Below, in pieces: positions 53,252 to 61,638 of a stretch of DNA of 64,000 nucleotides; within the stretch, counting starts at the first letter, position 1, and the number at the start of each line of letters is the position of its first letter. Below the pieces are notes generated by a model. That model searched no databases, was not told the DNA's origin, and worked only from the letters and a program-made list of their open reading frames with translations. The stretch comes from RGIG9608 sp045612365 (lineage in GTDB: Bacteria > Bacteroidota > Bacteroidia > Bacteroidales > Paludibacteraceae), in the NCBI GenBank assembly GCA_045612365.1, contig JAZKYY010000017.1:124001-188000 (forward strand), read 5' to 3'. The translations under genes were made by a program, and so were the position numbers.

Positions 53252-54877
53252 ATGAAAAAACATTTTCTCTCCTATTTGGAGACAACAATTAAAAAAAGCT
53301 GGGATGCTCCAGCTATGACGGACATCGATTCCAATATGACGTACTCTTATGGCGATTTGGCAGAAAGAATAGCTCGCTTGCAAGTATTGTTTAGTGAGAT
53401 GGGATTGAAAAAAGGTGATAAAATTGCAATTTGTGGAAGAAATAGTTCCGATTGGGCAACTACTTTTTTAGCAGTAGCAGCTTACGAAGCTGTAGTGGTG
53501 TCAATAATGCCAGATTTCCCAGCAGAAAGTGTTCATTCTTTGGTTGAACACTCAGAAGCAAAGGTTTTGTTTGCAGGCCCTGTAGTTTGGAAGGCTGTTG
53601 ACATAAAAAAAATGCCTTCGTTAGATGCTGTAATTTCTTTAGAAGGTTTCGAATTGATGTTCTCTAAACAAGAAAAAATAGCAAATGCATACAACAACTG
53701 GAATAAAAACTTTGAAGCGAAATATCCAAAAGGTTTCTTAGTAGAAGACATAAAATATCCTACTGATAATTTCGATGACTTGGTGTTGATAAATTATACA
53801 TCTGGAACAACTAGCTCGCCAAAGGGTGTGATGCTTACTCATAAAAATATAAGTTCAAATGTTCAATTTGGGCAAGAAAACATTCCTAATCAACCGCATT
53901 GGAATGTCGTTTCGATGCTTCCTTTGGCTCACATGTTTGGTTTGGTGTTTGAGTGTTTGTATCAGTTGGCAGGTGGATGTCATGTATTTTTCTTGTCAAA
54001 AACTCCATCACCTCAAGTGCTCATGAAAGCATTTGCAGACGTAAAACCTTATATGGTTTTGACAGTGCCTTTGGTAATTGAAAAAATCTTCAGAAAAAGT
54101 GTTTTTCCAACAATCCATAAACCTTTGATGCGAGTATTATGGTATATGCCAGGTATTGGAAGAATAATCAAAAACAAAGTAAAAGAAAAAGTTCTTAACG
54201 CTTTTGGAGGAAAATTGCAATACCTTATCATTGGTGGTGCTGCTTTGAATAAGGAAGTAGAACTTTGTTTGAAAGCTATTCATTTTCCATATTGCGTAGG
54301 TTATGGAATGACAGAATGTGCTCCACTTCTTGCTTACCAAGAATGGAGAGGATTTAAGCCTCGTTCTTGTGGAAAAATTGTAGATAGAATGGAAGTAAAA
54401 ATTGATTCTAAAAATCCATCTCGTGTACCAGGAGAAATTCTTGTTCGTGGAGAGAATACGATGTTGGGTTACTACAAAAACCAAGAAGCAACCGACGAAG
54501 TTTTGATTGAAGGTGGTTGGTTAAAAACGGGCGATATGGGTATAATCGACAGAAAAGGAAATATCTTTATAAAAGGTCGTTGCAAAAACATGATTCTTGG
54601 TGCTTCTGGACAAAATATTTATCCAGAGGAAATTGAAGACAAGCTAAATAGTTTGCCTGGAGTAGTAGAATCAATCATTGTTGAGAGAGATGGCAAGTTA
54701 GTTGGACTTGTTTATCCTGATCCAGAACTTAAAAATGCAGCATCGGTAATGGAACAAAACATAATACAACTCAATAAAGTCATTCCTACGTTCTGCAAAA
54801 TATCAAAGATTGAATTGGTAGAAAAAGAGTTTGAAAAAACTCCAAAAAGAAGCATAAAACGATTCATGTATAAATAA
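53252..54877 (+). CDS. AMP-binding long-chain acyl-CoA synthetase
   Basis: The complete 541-residue paralogue of the gene at the left edge. The adenylate-forming core has the P-loop YTSGTTSSPKGVMLTH near residue 180, SMLPLAHMFG, GYGMTECAPLLAY near 350 and the hinge KTGDMGIIDRKGNIFIKGR. The C-terminal lid ends with the catalytic-Lys region KTPKRSIKRFMYK. It likely activates exogenous or recycled fatty acids. It differs from the left-edge copy in the P-loop (SSPKG versus GFSKG), which may mark different substrates. A terminator hairpin follows. Confidence 0.93.
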   Translation: MKKHFLSYLETTIKKSWDAPAMTDIDSNMTYSYGDLAERIARLQVLFSEMGLKKGDKIAICGRNSSDWATTFLAVAAYEAVVVSIMPDFPAESVHSLVEHSEAKVLFAGPVVWKAVDIKKMPSLDAVISLEGFELMFSKQEKIANAYNNWNKNFEAKYPKGFLVEDIKYPTDNFDDLVLINYTSGTTSSPKGVMLTHKNISSNVQFGQENIPNQPHWNVVSMLPLAHMFGLVFECLYQLAGGCHVFFLSKTPSPQVLMKAFADVKPYMVLTVPLVIEKIFRKSVFPTIHKPLMRVLWYMPGIGRIIKNKVKEKVLNAFGGKLQYLIIGGAALNKEVELCLKAIHFPYCVGYGMTECAPLLAYQEWRGFKPRSCGKIVDRMEVKIDSKNPSRVPGEILVRGENTMLGYYKNQEATDEVLIEGGWLKTGDMGIIDRKGNIFIKGRCKNMILGASGQNIYPEEIEDKLNSLPGVVESIIVERDGKLVGLVYPDPELKNAASVMEQNIIQLNKVIPTFCKISKIELVEKEFEKTPKRSIKRFMYK

Positions 54878-54900
54878 TACAACACGAATATAGTTTGTTT

Positions 54901-54945
54901 AAAGGTAGCAAAGGGGTTAAGATTTCCTTTGCTACTTTTTGTTTA
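54901..54945 (+). terminator. Terminator of the second acyl-CoA synthetase gene
   Basis: GTAGCAAAGG and CCTTTGCTAC form a 10-bp stem, extended by A/T pairs, followed by TTTTTGTTTATTTT. Confidence 0.85.
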
Positions 54946-54959
54946 TTTTGCTCTGCCTC

Positions 54960-54990
54960 TTGACTTTGCCTTTCAAATGTAGTATATTTG
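54960..54990 (+). promoter_or_regulatory. Promoter of the ftsX-uppP-truB-queA operon
   Basis: TATATTTG at 54983-54990 has TTGA 19 bases upstream at 54960-54963. The ftsX ATG is 37 bases downstream. Confidence 0.65.
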
Positions 54991-55027
54991 CAAAACGTAG
55001 TTTTTCTTTTTTTACACTGAAATATCG

Positions 55028-55909
55028 ATGTCTAGTTCGTTGTCAAAAGGTCGCACGAAACAATTTTTTAACATGCGTTTTACCGCAACCATTACAATTG
55101 TTTTAGTGCTTTTTGTTGTAGGTTTAATAGCATGTTTGTTTTTGGTAGCGAAGAATTTTTCGCAACAAACCAAAGAGAATTTTACTATTTCCATTGTTAT
55201 AAAAGAAAATTCTGATTCCACAGAAGTTGTTCGTTTGGGTGAATATTTATCAAAAGTTGATTTTGTATCAAAAGCAGTTTATATCAGCAAAGAACATGCA
55301 TTGGAGGAACATATTGTTGCCTTGGGAGAAAATCCTGCGGAATTTTTAGGATTCAATCCTCTTTTGGCTTCATACGAGGTCAATCTAAAATCAACATTTG
55401 TAAATGCCGAAAGTTTGAAGGATATAGAACAACGTATCATTTCTTTTTCTCCAGTTCAAGAAGTTGTATATCAGAAAGATATGATAGACCTTCTAAACAG
55501 AAATCTACAAAAACTTGGTGTAGTATTGCTGGGGATTTGCGCCATAATGCTTTTTATCTCATTAGTTCTGACCAACAATACTATTAGATTACTACTTTAT
55601 TCTAAACGCTTTGTCATCAATACCATGAGACTTGTCGGTGCGAAGGCAAGTTTTATTCGTCGTCCGTTTGTTTGGCAATCCATTAAAATGGGCATTTGGG
55701 CTATACTCTTAGCACTTATTTGTTTAGGTGGGGTTCTTTATTATTTACAAAAAGAACTTGGATTGGTGATGAATCTTCTTACTCTAGATTTTGTGATTCC
55801 AATTGTTGCTATAGTTACGTTATTTGGAATCTTGATTACTTGGATTTCGGCAGTATTTGCTGTAAATAAATACATCCGTTTAGGCACTAATAAATTGTAT
55901 TATATTTAA
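55028..55909 (+). CDS. ftsX: Cell division protein FtsX
   Basis: FtsX is the membrane half of the FtsEX ABC-type complex that activates cell-wall hydrolases at the septum. The 293-residue protein has one N-terminal membrane helix (about 21-44), an extracytoplasmic loop of about 120 residues containing ISKEHALEEH and PASYEV-like sequence (LLASYEVNLKS), and three C-terminal helices. The ATPase gene ftsE is not adjacent. M23 peptidases such as that at 36379 are the kind of hydrolase FtsEX controls. It heads a five-gene operon. Confidence 0.9.
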   Translation: MSSSLSKGRTKQFFNMRFTATITIVLVLFVVGLIACLFLVAKNFSQQTKENFTISIVIKENSDSTEVVRLGEYLSKVDFVSKAVYISKEHALEEHIVALGENPAEFLGFNPLLASYEVNLKSTFVNAESLKDIEQRIISFSPVQEVVYQKDMIDLLNRNLQKLGVVLLGICAIMLFISLVLTNNTIRLLLYSKRFVINTMRLVGAKASFIRRPFVWQSIKMGIWAILLALICLGGVLYYLQKELGLVMNLLTLDFVIPIVAIVTLFGILITWISAVFAVNKYIRLGTNKLYYI

Positions 55910-55911
55910 TT

Positions 55912-56133
55912 ATGAAAGAAAATAAATCATTGTCAAAAACAAATTTTATTATCATTTGTATTTCTTTGATGTGCATAGTCATTGGATTTGCTCTTACTTA
56001 CGGAGAACCAACGGGACTAAAATTTAATCCAGACGTGTTCTCGTTCAGAAGAATCACATTTGGCCCAATGCTTGCTTTAGCAGGTTTTGTTGCAATGATT
56101 TTTGGAATAATGTATAAAAAGAAAGAAAAATGA
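55912..56133 (+). CDS. DUF3098 small membrane protein
   Basis: The 73-residue protein has two membrane helices (about 13-30 and 48-67) separated by the conserved-looking GEPTGLKFNPDVFSFRRITF segment, and a Lys-rich tail. This matches DUF3098, a Bacteroidota family nearly always found between ftsX and uppP. Function is unknown. It starts 2 bases after ftsX and overlaps uppP by 4 bases. Confidence 0.88.
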   Translation: MKENKSLSKTNFIIICISLMCIVIGFALTYGEPTGLKFNPDVFSFRRITFGPMLALAGFVAMIFGIMYKKKEK

Positions 56134-56933
56134 GTTGGATTGAAGCGTTGATTTTGGGTTTGGTTCAGGGTTTAACAGAATTTCTTCCAGTAAGTAGTAG
56201 TGGACATTTGGAGATTGGTCATGCTCTTCTTGGTGTTTCTGGCGGAGAGAATTTGACGTTTGCAATCGTTGTTCATGCAGCAACAGTTTTAAGTACTATA
56301 GTTATTCTTTGGAAAGAAATCGATCAGCTTCTCAAAGGAACTTTTACTACTACAAAGTGGAATGAGGAAAAAACCTACGTTGCCAAATTAGTAGTTTCAA
56401 TGATTCCGGTTTTTATAGTTGGAGTTTTTTTCAAAGATACGGTAGAATCTTTTTTTGGAAATGGGTTACTTCTTGTTGGTTGTTGTTTGCTTGTAACATC
56501 CATCTTGTTGACTTTTGCCTATTTCGCAAAATCTCGCAAGAAGGAAAATATATCATTTCTTGACGCTTTTGTCATTGGTATTGCTCAGGCCTTTGCTGTT
56601 TTGCCAGGATTGTCACGTTCTGGTTCAACAATTGCCACAGGACTTATTTTAGGAAACAAAAAAGAATCTATAGCACAATTCTCTTTTTTAATGGTTTTGG
56701 TGCCAATTTTAGGAGAAGCGTTCCTAGAATTATTAGATATTTTGCAAGCAGGCTCGCTCGGGCAGGATTTACCACTTATTTCAATGCTTTTGGGATTTCT
56801 TGCAGCATTTCTTTCGGGATGTTTTGCTTGTAAGTTTATGATAAATCTTGTAAAAAAAGGGAAACTAATATATTTCGCAATATATTGCTTGTTGGTTGGT
56901 TCTGTTGTAGTTGTAAATTATTTTTGCTTATAA
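56130..56933 (+). CDS. uppP: Undecaprenyl-diphosphatase UppP
   Basis: UppP (BacA) recycles the lipid carrier for peptidoglycan by removing a phosphate from undecaprenyl pyrophosphate, and its activity also gives bacitracin tolerance. The 267-residue integral membrane protein carries the two signature blocks GLTEFLPVSSSGHLEI near residue 15 and PGLSRSGSTIATGL near 165, with at least seven hydrophobic helices. It overlaps DUF3098 by 4 bases and is followed by truB after 3. Confidence 0.96.
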   Translation: MSWIEALILGLVQGLTEFLPVSSSGHLEIGHALLGVSGGENLTFAIVVHAATVLSTIVILWKEIDQLLKGTFTTTKWNEEKTYVAKLVVSMIPVFIVGVFFKDTVESFFGNGLLLVGCCLLVTSILLTFAYFAKSRKKENISFLDAFVIGIAQAFAVLPGLSRSGSTIATGLILGNKKESIAQFSFLMVLVPILGEAFLELLDILQAGSLGQDLPLISMLLGFLAAFLSGCFACKFMINLVKKGKLIYFAIYCLLVGSVVVVNYFCL

Positions 56934-56936
56934 GCA

Positions 56937-57611
56937 ATGGATTACGTCGAAGGAGAAGTTCTTTATTTTAACAAACCATATACGTGGACCTCTTTTAAGT
57001 TGGTAGGACGTATTCGTTGGATGTTGTCTCGAGCATTAAAGAAGAAAAAACTAAAGGTTGGGCATGCAGGAACTTTAGATCCTTTGGCTACTGGAGTGAT
57101 GATTGTTTGTACAGGAAAAGCAACTAAACAGATAGAGTCTTTTCAGTATCAAACTAAGGAATATAATGCCACGCTACGTTTGGGAGCAACAACACCATCG
57201 TTTGACTTAGAACACGAGATAGATGCGTATTTCCCTTACGAACATATTACTAAGGAAATGATAGAAAAAACCTTGCCGAACTTTTTGGGAGAAATAATGC
57301 AGATTCCTCCAACATTTTCGGCGGTAAAAATAAATGGAAAACGTGCCTACAAATATGCTCGTCAGGGAGAAGATGTGGAAATAGCGCCAAAAAAATTGGT
57401 AATAGATGAAATTGAAATTATAAAATTCGAGCCACCTTTTTTGGACTTACGTATTGTATGCAGTAAAGGAACATATATTAGAGCTCTTGCTCGTGATATA
57501 GGAGTAGCTCTTGAAAGCGGAGCACATCTTGTGAAGTTAGAACGTACACGCATTGGAGATGTTACGCTTGACCAATGTATGAGTATTGAAGATTTTGAAA
57601 AGCAATTTTGA
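56937..57611 (+). CDS. truB: tRNA pseudouridine-55 synthase TruB
   Basis: TruB makes pseudouridine 55 in the T-loop of tRNAs. The 224-residue protein has the start VLYFNKPYTWTSFKLV and the catalytic Asp motif GHAGTLDPLATGVMIVCTGK, then PTFSAVKINGKRAYKYAR and the CSKGTYIRALARDIG block. It is shorter than E. coli TruB because the C-terminal PUA domain is missing, as is usual in this phylum. It lies in the ftsX operon, 26 bases before queA. Confidence 0.97.
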   Translation: MDYVEGEVLYFNKPYTWTSFKLVGRIRWMLSRALKKKKLKVGHAGTLDPLATGVMIVCTGKATKQIESFQYQTKEYNATLRLGATTPSFDLEHEIDAYFPYEHITKEMIEKTLPNFLGEIMQIPPTFSAVKINGKRAYKYARQGEDVEIAPKKLVIDEIEIIKFEPPFLDLRIVCSKGTYIRALARDIGVALESGAHLVKLERTRIGDVTLDQCMSIEDFEKQF

Positions 57612-57637
57612 TAAAACAATAAACAAAAATATAGAAT

Positions 57638-58690
57638 ATGAAACTATCTAATTTTAAATTTAAGTTACCAGAAGAACTTATTGCTACACATCCGGCAGAG
57701 GAAAGAGATGAGTCTCGGTTGATGATTTTGCACCGAAAAACAGGGGAAATTGAACACATGCAGTTCAAAGACATTTTGAATGTTTTTGACGACAAGGATT
57801 TGTTTATCTTCAATGATACGAGAGTTTTTCCTGCTAGATTGTATGGGAATAAAGAAAAAACAGGAGCACTTATAGAAGTTTTTCTATTGAGAGAACTAAA
57901 TGAAGCCACTCGACTTTGGGACGTATTAGTAGATCCTGCTCGTAAAATTAGGATAGGAAATAAACTTTATTTTGGAGAAAATGATGAGTTAGTAGCAGAA
58001 GTTATTGATAATACAACTTCTCGTGGAAGAACATTGCGTTTCTTATTTGACGGCGATCATGACGAATTCAAGCGTATATTGTTTTCATTAGGGAATACTC
58101 CTTTGCCTACATTCGTACGCAAAGAAGTGGAACCAGAAGATGAAGAACGTTATCAAACTATTTTTGCACAAAAGGAGGGAGCTGTGGTTGCTCCAATGGC
58201 AGGAGCTCATTTTAGTCGCGAACTTCTGAAACGTCTTGAAATCAAGGGTTGTGAATTCGGTTATATCACTCTTCATAGTGGATTAAGCAATTTTGCTGAA
58301 ATTGACGTTGAAGACCTGCTAAAATATAAACTTGGTGCGGAGGAAATGTTCGTAGAAGAGGAGGTTTCTAGACTTGTTGCTGCAGCAAAAGAACAAAATA
58401 AAAACGTTTGTGCTGTGGGAATCACCACAATGAAGGCTCTTGAGACAGCTGTTACTGCAAATGGACGTATTGCTCCTTACGAAGGTTGGACCAACAAGTT
58501 TATATTCCCACCTTATGATTTCACTGTGGCAAACAGATTTATTACAAACTTCCATTTTCCATATTCAACAATGTTGATTACAACTTGCGCTTTTGGTGGT
58601 TTCGAAAACACTATGAAAGCATATCAAACAGCTATAAAAGAAGGTTATCGCTTCGGACCATATGGAGATGCAATGTTAATTATGGATTAA
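57638..58690 (+). CDS. queA: S-adenosylmethionine:tRNA ribosyltransferase-isomerase QueA
   Basis: QueA transfers the ribosyl moiety of SAM to preQ1-modified tRNA, giving epoxyqueuosine. The 350-residue protein shows LPEELIATHPAEERDESRLM at the start, then FNDTRVFPARL and GAVVAPMAGAHFSRELL, and ends with LITTCAFGGFENTMKAY and YRFGPYGDAMLI. The tgt gene that acts just before it in the pathway is at the right edge of this window. It closes the ftsX operon. Confidence 0.98.
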   Translation: MKLSNFKFKLPEELIATHPAEERDESRLMILHRKTGEIEHMQFKDILNVFDDKDLFIFNDTRVFPARLYGNKEKTGALIEVFLLRELNEATRLWDVLVDPARKIRIGNKLYFGENDELVAEVIDNTTSRGRTLRFLFDGDHDEFKRILFSLGNTPLPTFVRKEVEPEDEERYQTIFAQKEGAVVAPMAGAHFSRELLKRLEIKGCEFGYITLHSGLSNFAEIDVEDLLKYKLGAEEMFVEEEVSRLVAAAKEQNKNVCAVGITTMKALETAVTANGRIAPYEGWTNKFIFPPYDFTVANRFITNFHFPYSTMLITTCAFGGFENTMKAYQTAIKEGYRFGPYGDAMLIMD

Positions 58691-58704
58691 AATTTGCAAA
58701 TCAG

Positions 58705-58736
58705 TTTGAGAATAAAATAATTAAATCATAACTTTG
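58705..58736 (+). promoter_or_regulatory. Promoter of the NagB-like/LmbE gene
   Basis: TTTG at 58705-58708 and TAACTTTG at 58729-58736 are 20 bases apart. The ATG is 34 bases downstream. Confidence 0.7.
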
Positions 58737-58770
58737 GAGTTCAAAAAACAATTAAAAAACCAATATAAAA

Positions 58771-60750
58771 ATGAGACCAAATTTAAGTTCAAAAATCACT
58801 TTGCGTCAAATCCCACGCAGATATTATCAGCCAAACGATGTTCTTGAAATGTCGAGTTTGACTCGTTTTGAAAAAATCCCAACAGAGATTTTTGATGATG
58901 CAGAAGAAGCTGCCAAAAAACATGCAACTGAAATAGCTACTCTAATTAAAGAAAAGCAAGCTAGAGGAGAAAAATTTGTTTTAGGTTTAACCTGTGGACG
59001 TTCTTGTAGTGAATTATACGCAGAATTGATTCAAAAACATAAGCAAGGTTTAAGTTTCAAAAATGTGGTTGTATTCAATGCTTATGAATATTATCCATTG
59101 GCAAATGCAAATCAAAGTTGTTTGTCGCAATTAAAGAATATGTTCCTCAACCACGTTGACATTTTGCCAGAAAACATATATTCTCCTAATGGACAATTGA
59201 ATAAGGAAGATGTTGTTCAATTTTGTAAAGATTATGAAAATAAAATAGAAACTGTAGGCGGCATTGATTATTTGGTGATGGGAATCAGCGATTCAGGAAA
59301 CCTTGGCTTTAACGAATCTGGTTCGCAAATGAATTCACAAACTCGCCTTATAATGCTCGATGCAAATTCTCGTAGCGAAAGCACATATATTTTTGGCTCA
59401 CTCGAGAGCGTTCCACAAACAGCCTTAACAATAGGTATAAAAACTATATTGAGTGCAGATAAAGTTGTGATTACGGCATGGGGAGAAAATAAAGCTGATA
59501 TTGTTAAGAAGGTGGTAGAAGAAAAGTTCTCTGACACTTTCTCAGCTTCGTATCTTCAAACTCACTCTAATGTTAAATTCGTATTGGATACGCATTCTGC
59601 AAGTGAACTTACTCGTATAAGTCGCCCTTGGTTGGTAACTTCATGCGAGTGGGATGATAAACTAATTCGTCGTGCTATCGTTTGGTTATGCTTGAAGTTA
59701 AATAAGCCAATTTTGAAACTTACTAATAAGGATTATAATGAAAATGGCTTGAGCGAATTGTTGGCATTACATAGTTCGGCTTACAATGTAAACATAAAGA
59801 TCTTTAACGATTTGCAGCATACTATTACGGGTTGGCCAGGTGGAAAACCTAATGCAGACGATACTTATCGTCCAGAACGCGCAAACCCATATCCTAAAAA
59901 AGTGTTGGTCTTCAGCCCTCACCCTGATGATGATGTGATATCGATGGGGGGAACTTTATGTCGTTTGGTGGAACAAAAACACGATGTACATATTGCTTAC
60001 GAAACATCTGGAAACATTGCTGTTAACGATGAAGAAGTTATGCGCTTCTTGATGTTCTTGAATGGTTTCAAAGAAATGTTTGATGAGAACAATACAACTC
60101 TTTCGGAAAAATATAAAGAACTTATATCTTTTATTAAAAACAAGAAAGAAGGAGAAATGGATAGTGCTGATGTAAGAGCATTGAAAGGACTTATTCGTCG
60201 TGGAGAAGCAAGATTGGCGGACCTCTTTATGGGCGTAAACCCTGATAATATTCATTTCTTGAATTTGCCTTTCTATGAAACTGGAGCTATCAAGAAAAAC
60301 GATTTAGGTCAAGCAGATGTTGATATTGTTAAAGAACTTTTACAAAAAATTCAACCACAACAAATTTATGTGGCAGGTGATTTGGCCGACCCTCACGGAA
60401 CACATAAAGTTTGTTTGGATGCTGTTTTGGCAGCTATTGATGATCTAAAAGGAGAAAAGTGGTTGGATGACTGCAATGTTTGGATGTATCGTGGTGCTTG
60501 GATGGAGTGGGAAATTGACCATATTGAAATGGCGGTTCCAATTAGCCCTGAAGAGCTTAGAAACAAACGTAACGCTATTCTTCGTCATCAGTCTCAGATG
60601 GAAAGTGCTCCATTCTTAGGAAATGACGAACGTCTCTTCTGGCAAAGAAGTGAAGAACGTAACAAGGCTACCGCTGAACTTTACAGCAAACTTGGTTTGG
60701 CTTCTTATGAAGCAATTGAAGCATTTGTGAAATATATTCCAGTGGAATAA
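58771..60750 (+). CDS. NagB-like domain fused to LmbE/PIG-L-type deacetylase
   Basis: The 659-residue protein has an N-terminal glucosamine-6-phosphate deaminase (NagB) fold (about 30-290) and a C-terminal LmbE/PIG-L N-deacetylase domain (about 375-620). The latter has the zinc motif HPDD at 384-387 and a DPHGTH second ligand region. Annotators usually call this family nagB. However, aligned to E. coli NagB, catalytic Asp72 is Tyr105 (FNAYEYYP), Asp141 is Ser175 and His143 is Asn177 (GISDSGNLGFNE); only Glu148 is kept as Glu182. The deacetylase half looks intact. It is probably an amino-sugar metabolism enzyme, but deaminase activity is doubtful. Confidence 0.88.
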   Translation: MRPNLSSKITLRQIPRRYYQPNDVLEMSSLTRFEKIPTEIFDDAEEAAKKHATEIATLIKEKQARGEKFVLGLTCGRSCSELYAELIQKHKQGLSFKNVVVFNAYEYYPLANANQSCLSQLKNMFLNHVDILPENIYSPNGQLNKEDVVQFCKDYENKIETVGGIDYLVMGISDSGNLGFNESGSQMNSQTRLIMLDANSRSESTYIFGSLESVPQTALTIGIKTILSADKVVITAWGENKADIVKKVVEEKFSDTFSASYLQTHSNVKFVLDTHSASELTRISRPWLVTSCEWDDKLIRRAIVWLCLKLNKPILKLTNKDYNENGLSELLALHSSAYNVNIKIFNDLQHTITGWPGGKPNADDTYRPERANPYPKKVLVFSPHPDDDVISMGGTLCRLVEQKHDVHIAYETSGNIAVNDEEVMRFLMFLNGFKEMFDENNTTLSEKYKELISFIKNKKEGEMDSADVRALKGLIRRGEARLADLFMGVNPDNIHFLNLPFYETGAIKKNDLGQADVDIVKELLQKIQPQQIYVAGDLADPHGTHKVCLDAVLAAIDDLKGEKWLDDCNVWMYRGAWMEWEIDHIEMAVPISPEELRNKRNAILRHQSQMESAPFLGNDERLFWQRSEERNKATAELYSKLGLASYEAIEAFVKYIPVE

Positions 60751-60769
60751 AGAACTCTTAAAAAAACAG

Positions 60770-60810
60770 AGCGGTTCTTTCTTTGTAGTAGGAGAGAACC
60801 GCTTTTTTAT
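60770..60810 (+). terminator. Terminator of the NagB-like/LmbE gene
   Basis: AGCGGTTCT and AGAACCGCT form a 9-bp stem around a 16-base loop, followed by TTTTTAT. Confidence 0.85.
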
Positions 60811-60827
60811 ATAAAAAAATGATTTTT

Positions 60828-60860
60828 ATTGTTTTATCAATGAAAAATGCACTATCTTTG
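60828..60860 (+). promoter_or_regulatory. Promoter of rplU-rpmA
   Basis: ATTG at 60828-60831 and TATCTTTG at 60853-60860 are 21 bases apart. The ATG is 91 bases downstream, leaving an unusually long leader. Confidence 0.65.
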
Positions 60861-60865
60861 CACTC

Positions 60866-60951
60866 CATTTCGTAAAGAGGTTTTTTGAAAGTAGCTCTGT
60901 TTGGTAGTAGAACATCTCACCTCCCGAATGTAACTTAAAACAAATAAAAAA
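60866..60951 (+). promoter_or_regulatory. Possible structured leader of rplU
   Basis: The leader of about 85 bases has an outer GAGGT/ACCTC pairing (60877-60881 with 60919-60923), and its interior could fold further. Ribosomal protein leaders of this kind can mediate autoregulation. No known leader motif was recognised, so this is a weak call. Confidence 0.3.
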
Positions 60952-61266
60952 ATGTACGCAATTGTTGAAGTTTTAGGTCAGCAGTTTAAGGTGGAAGAAG
61001 GAAAAAAAGTGTTTGTTCACCGTATGCAAAATGCTGAGATTGGCTCGAAAATCGAGTTGGAAAAAGTGTTGTTAATTGACAATGATGGTAATGTAACAGT
61101 AGGTGTTCCTACAGTTGAAGGTGCCAAAGTAGAAGCTGAAGTTTTGGCTCACGTTAGAGGAGAAAAAGTTTTGGTTTTTCACAAAAAACGCCGCAAAGGT
61201 TATCGTAAATTGAACGGACATCGTCAAAATTTTACGCAGTTGAAAATTAACAAAATTGTTGCTTAA
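60952..61266 (+). CDS. rplU: Ribosomal protein bL21
   Basis: The 104-residue large-subunit protein binds 23S rRNA and, with L20, helps early assembly. It starts MYAIVEVLGQQFKVEEGKKV and has the C-terminal signature HKKRRKGYRKLNGHRQNFTQ. It is followed by rpmA after 19 bases, the usual pairing. Confidence 0.99.
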   Translation: MYAIVEVLGQQFKVEEGKKVFVHRMQNAEIGSKIELEKVLLIDNDGNVTVGVPTVEGAKVEAEVLAHVRGEKVLVFHKKRRKGYRKLNGHRQNFTQLKINKIVA

Positions 61267-61285
61267 TTATTAAAAAGAAAAGAAG

Positions 61286-61549
61286 ATGGCACATAAGAAA
61301 GGAGTCGGAAGTTCGAAGAATGGTCGCGAATCAGAAAGTAAGCGACTTGGTGTTAAGGTTTTTGGTGGTGAATTTGCCAAAGCTGGTAACATTATAGTAC
61401 GTCAACGTGGAACACAACACCACCCAGGCGAAAACATTGGTATGGGAAAAGATCATACTCTTTTTGCCTTGACTGATGGAATTGTAGTTTTTAAGAAAAA
61501 GAAAGAAAACAAATCATTTGTTTCTATTCAACCAGTAGAACAAAACTAA
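61286..61549 (+). CDS. rpmA: Ribosomal protein bL27
   Basis: The 87-residue protein sits near the peptidyl transferase centre. It begins MAHKKGVGSSKNGRESESKR and carries the GNIIVRQRGTQHHPGENIG signature. There is no N-terminal propeptide of the Firmicutes type, so it is not processed by a Prp protease. Confidence 0.99.
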   Translation: MAHKKGVGSSKNGRESESKRLGVKVFGGEFAKAGNIIVRQRGTQHHPGENIGMGKDHTLFALTDGIVVFKKKKENKSFVSIQPVEQN

Positions 61550-61574
61550 TAAGTTTTTATTGATTTGATGAATA

Positions 61575-61606
61575 AAAAGAGAGTTTGCTTAAGCAAACTC
61601 TCTTTT
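61575..61606. terminator. Bidirectional terminator after rpmA
   Basis: A perfect 32-base palindrome, AAAAGAGAGTTTGCTT and its complement, lies between rpmA and the convergent DUF4465 gene. Confidence 0.9.
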
Positions 61607-61638
61607 GTTTTTATATTTAAAAAATTATGGATTATACT

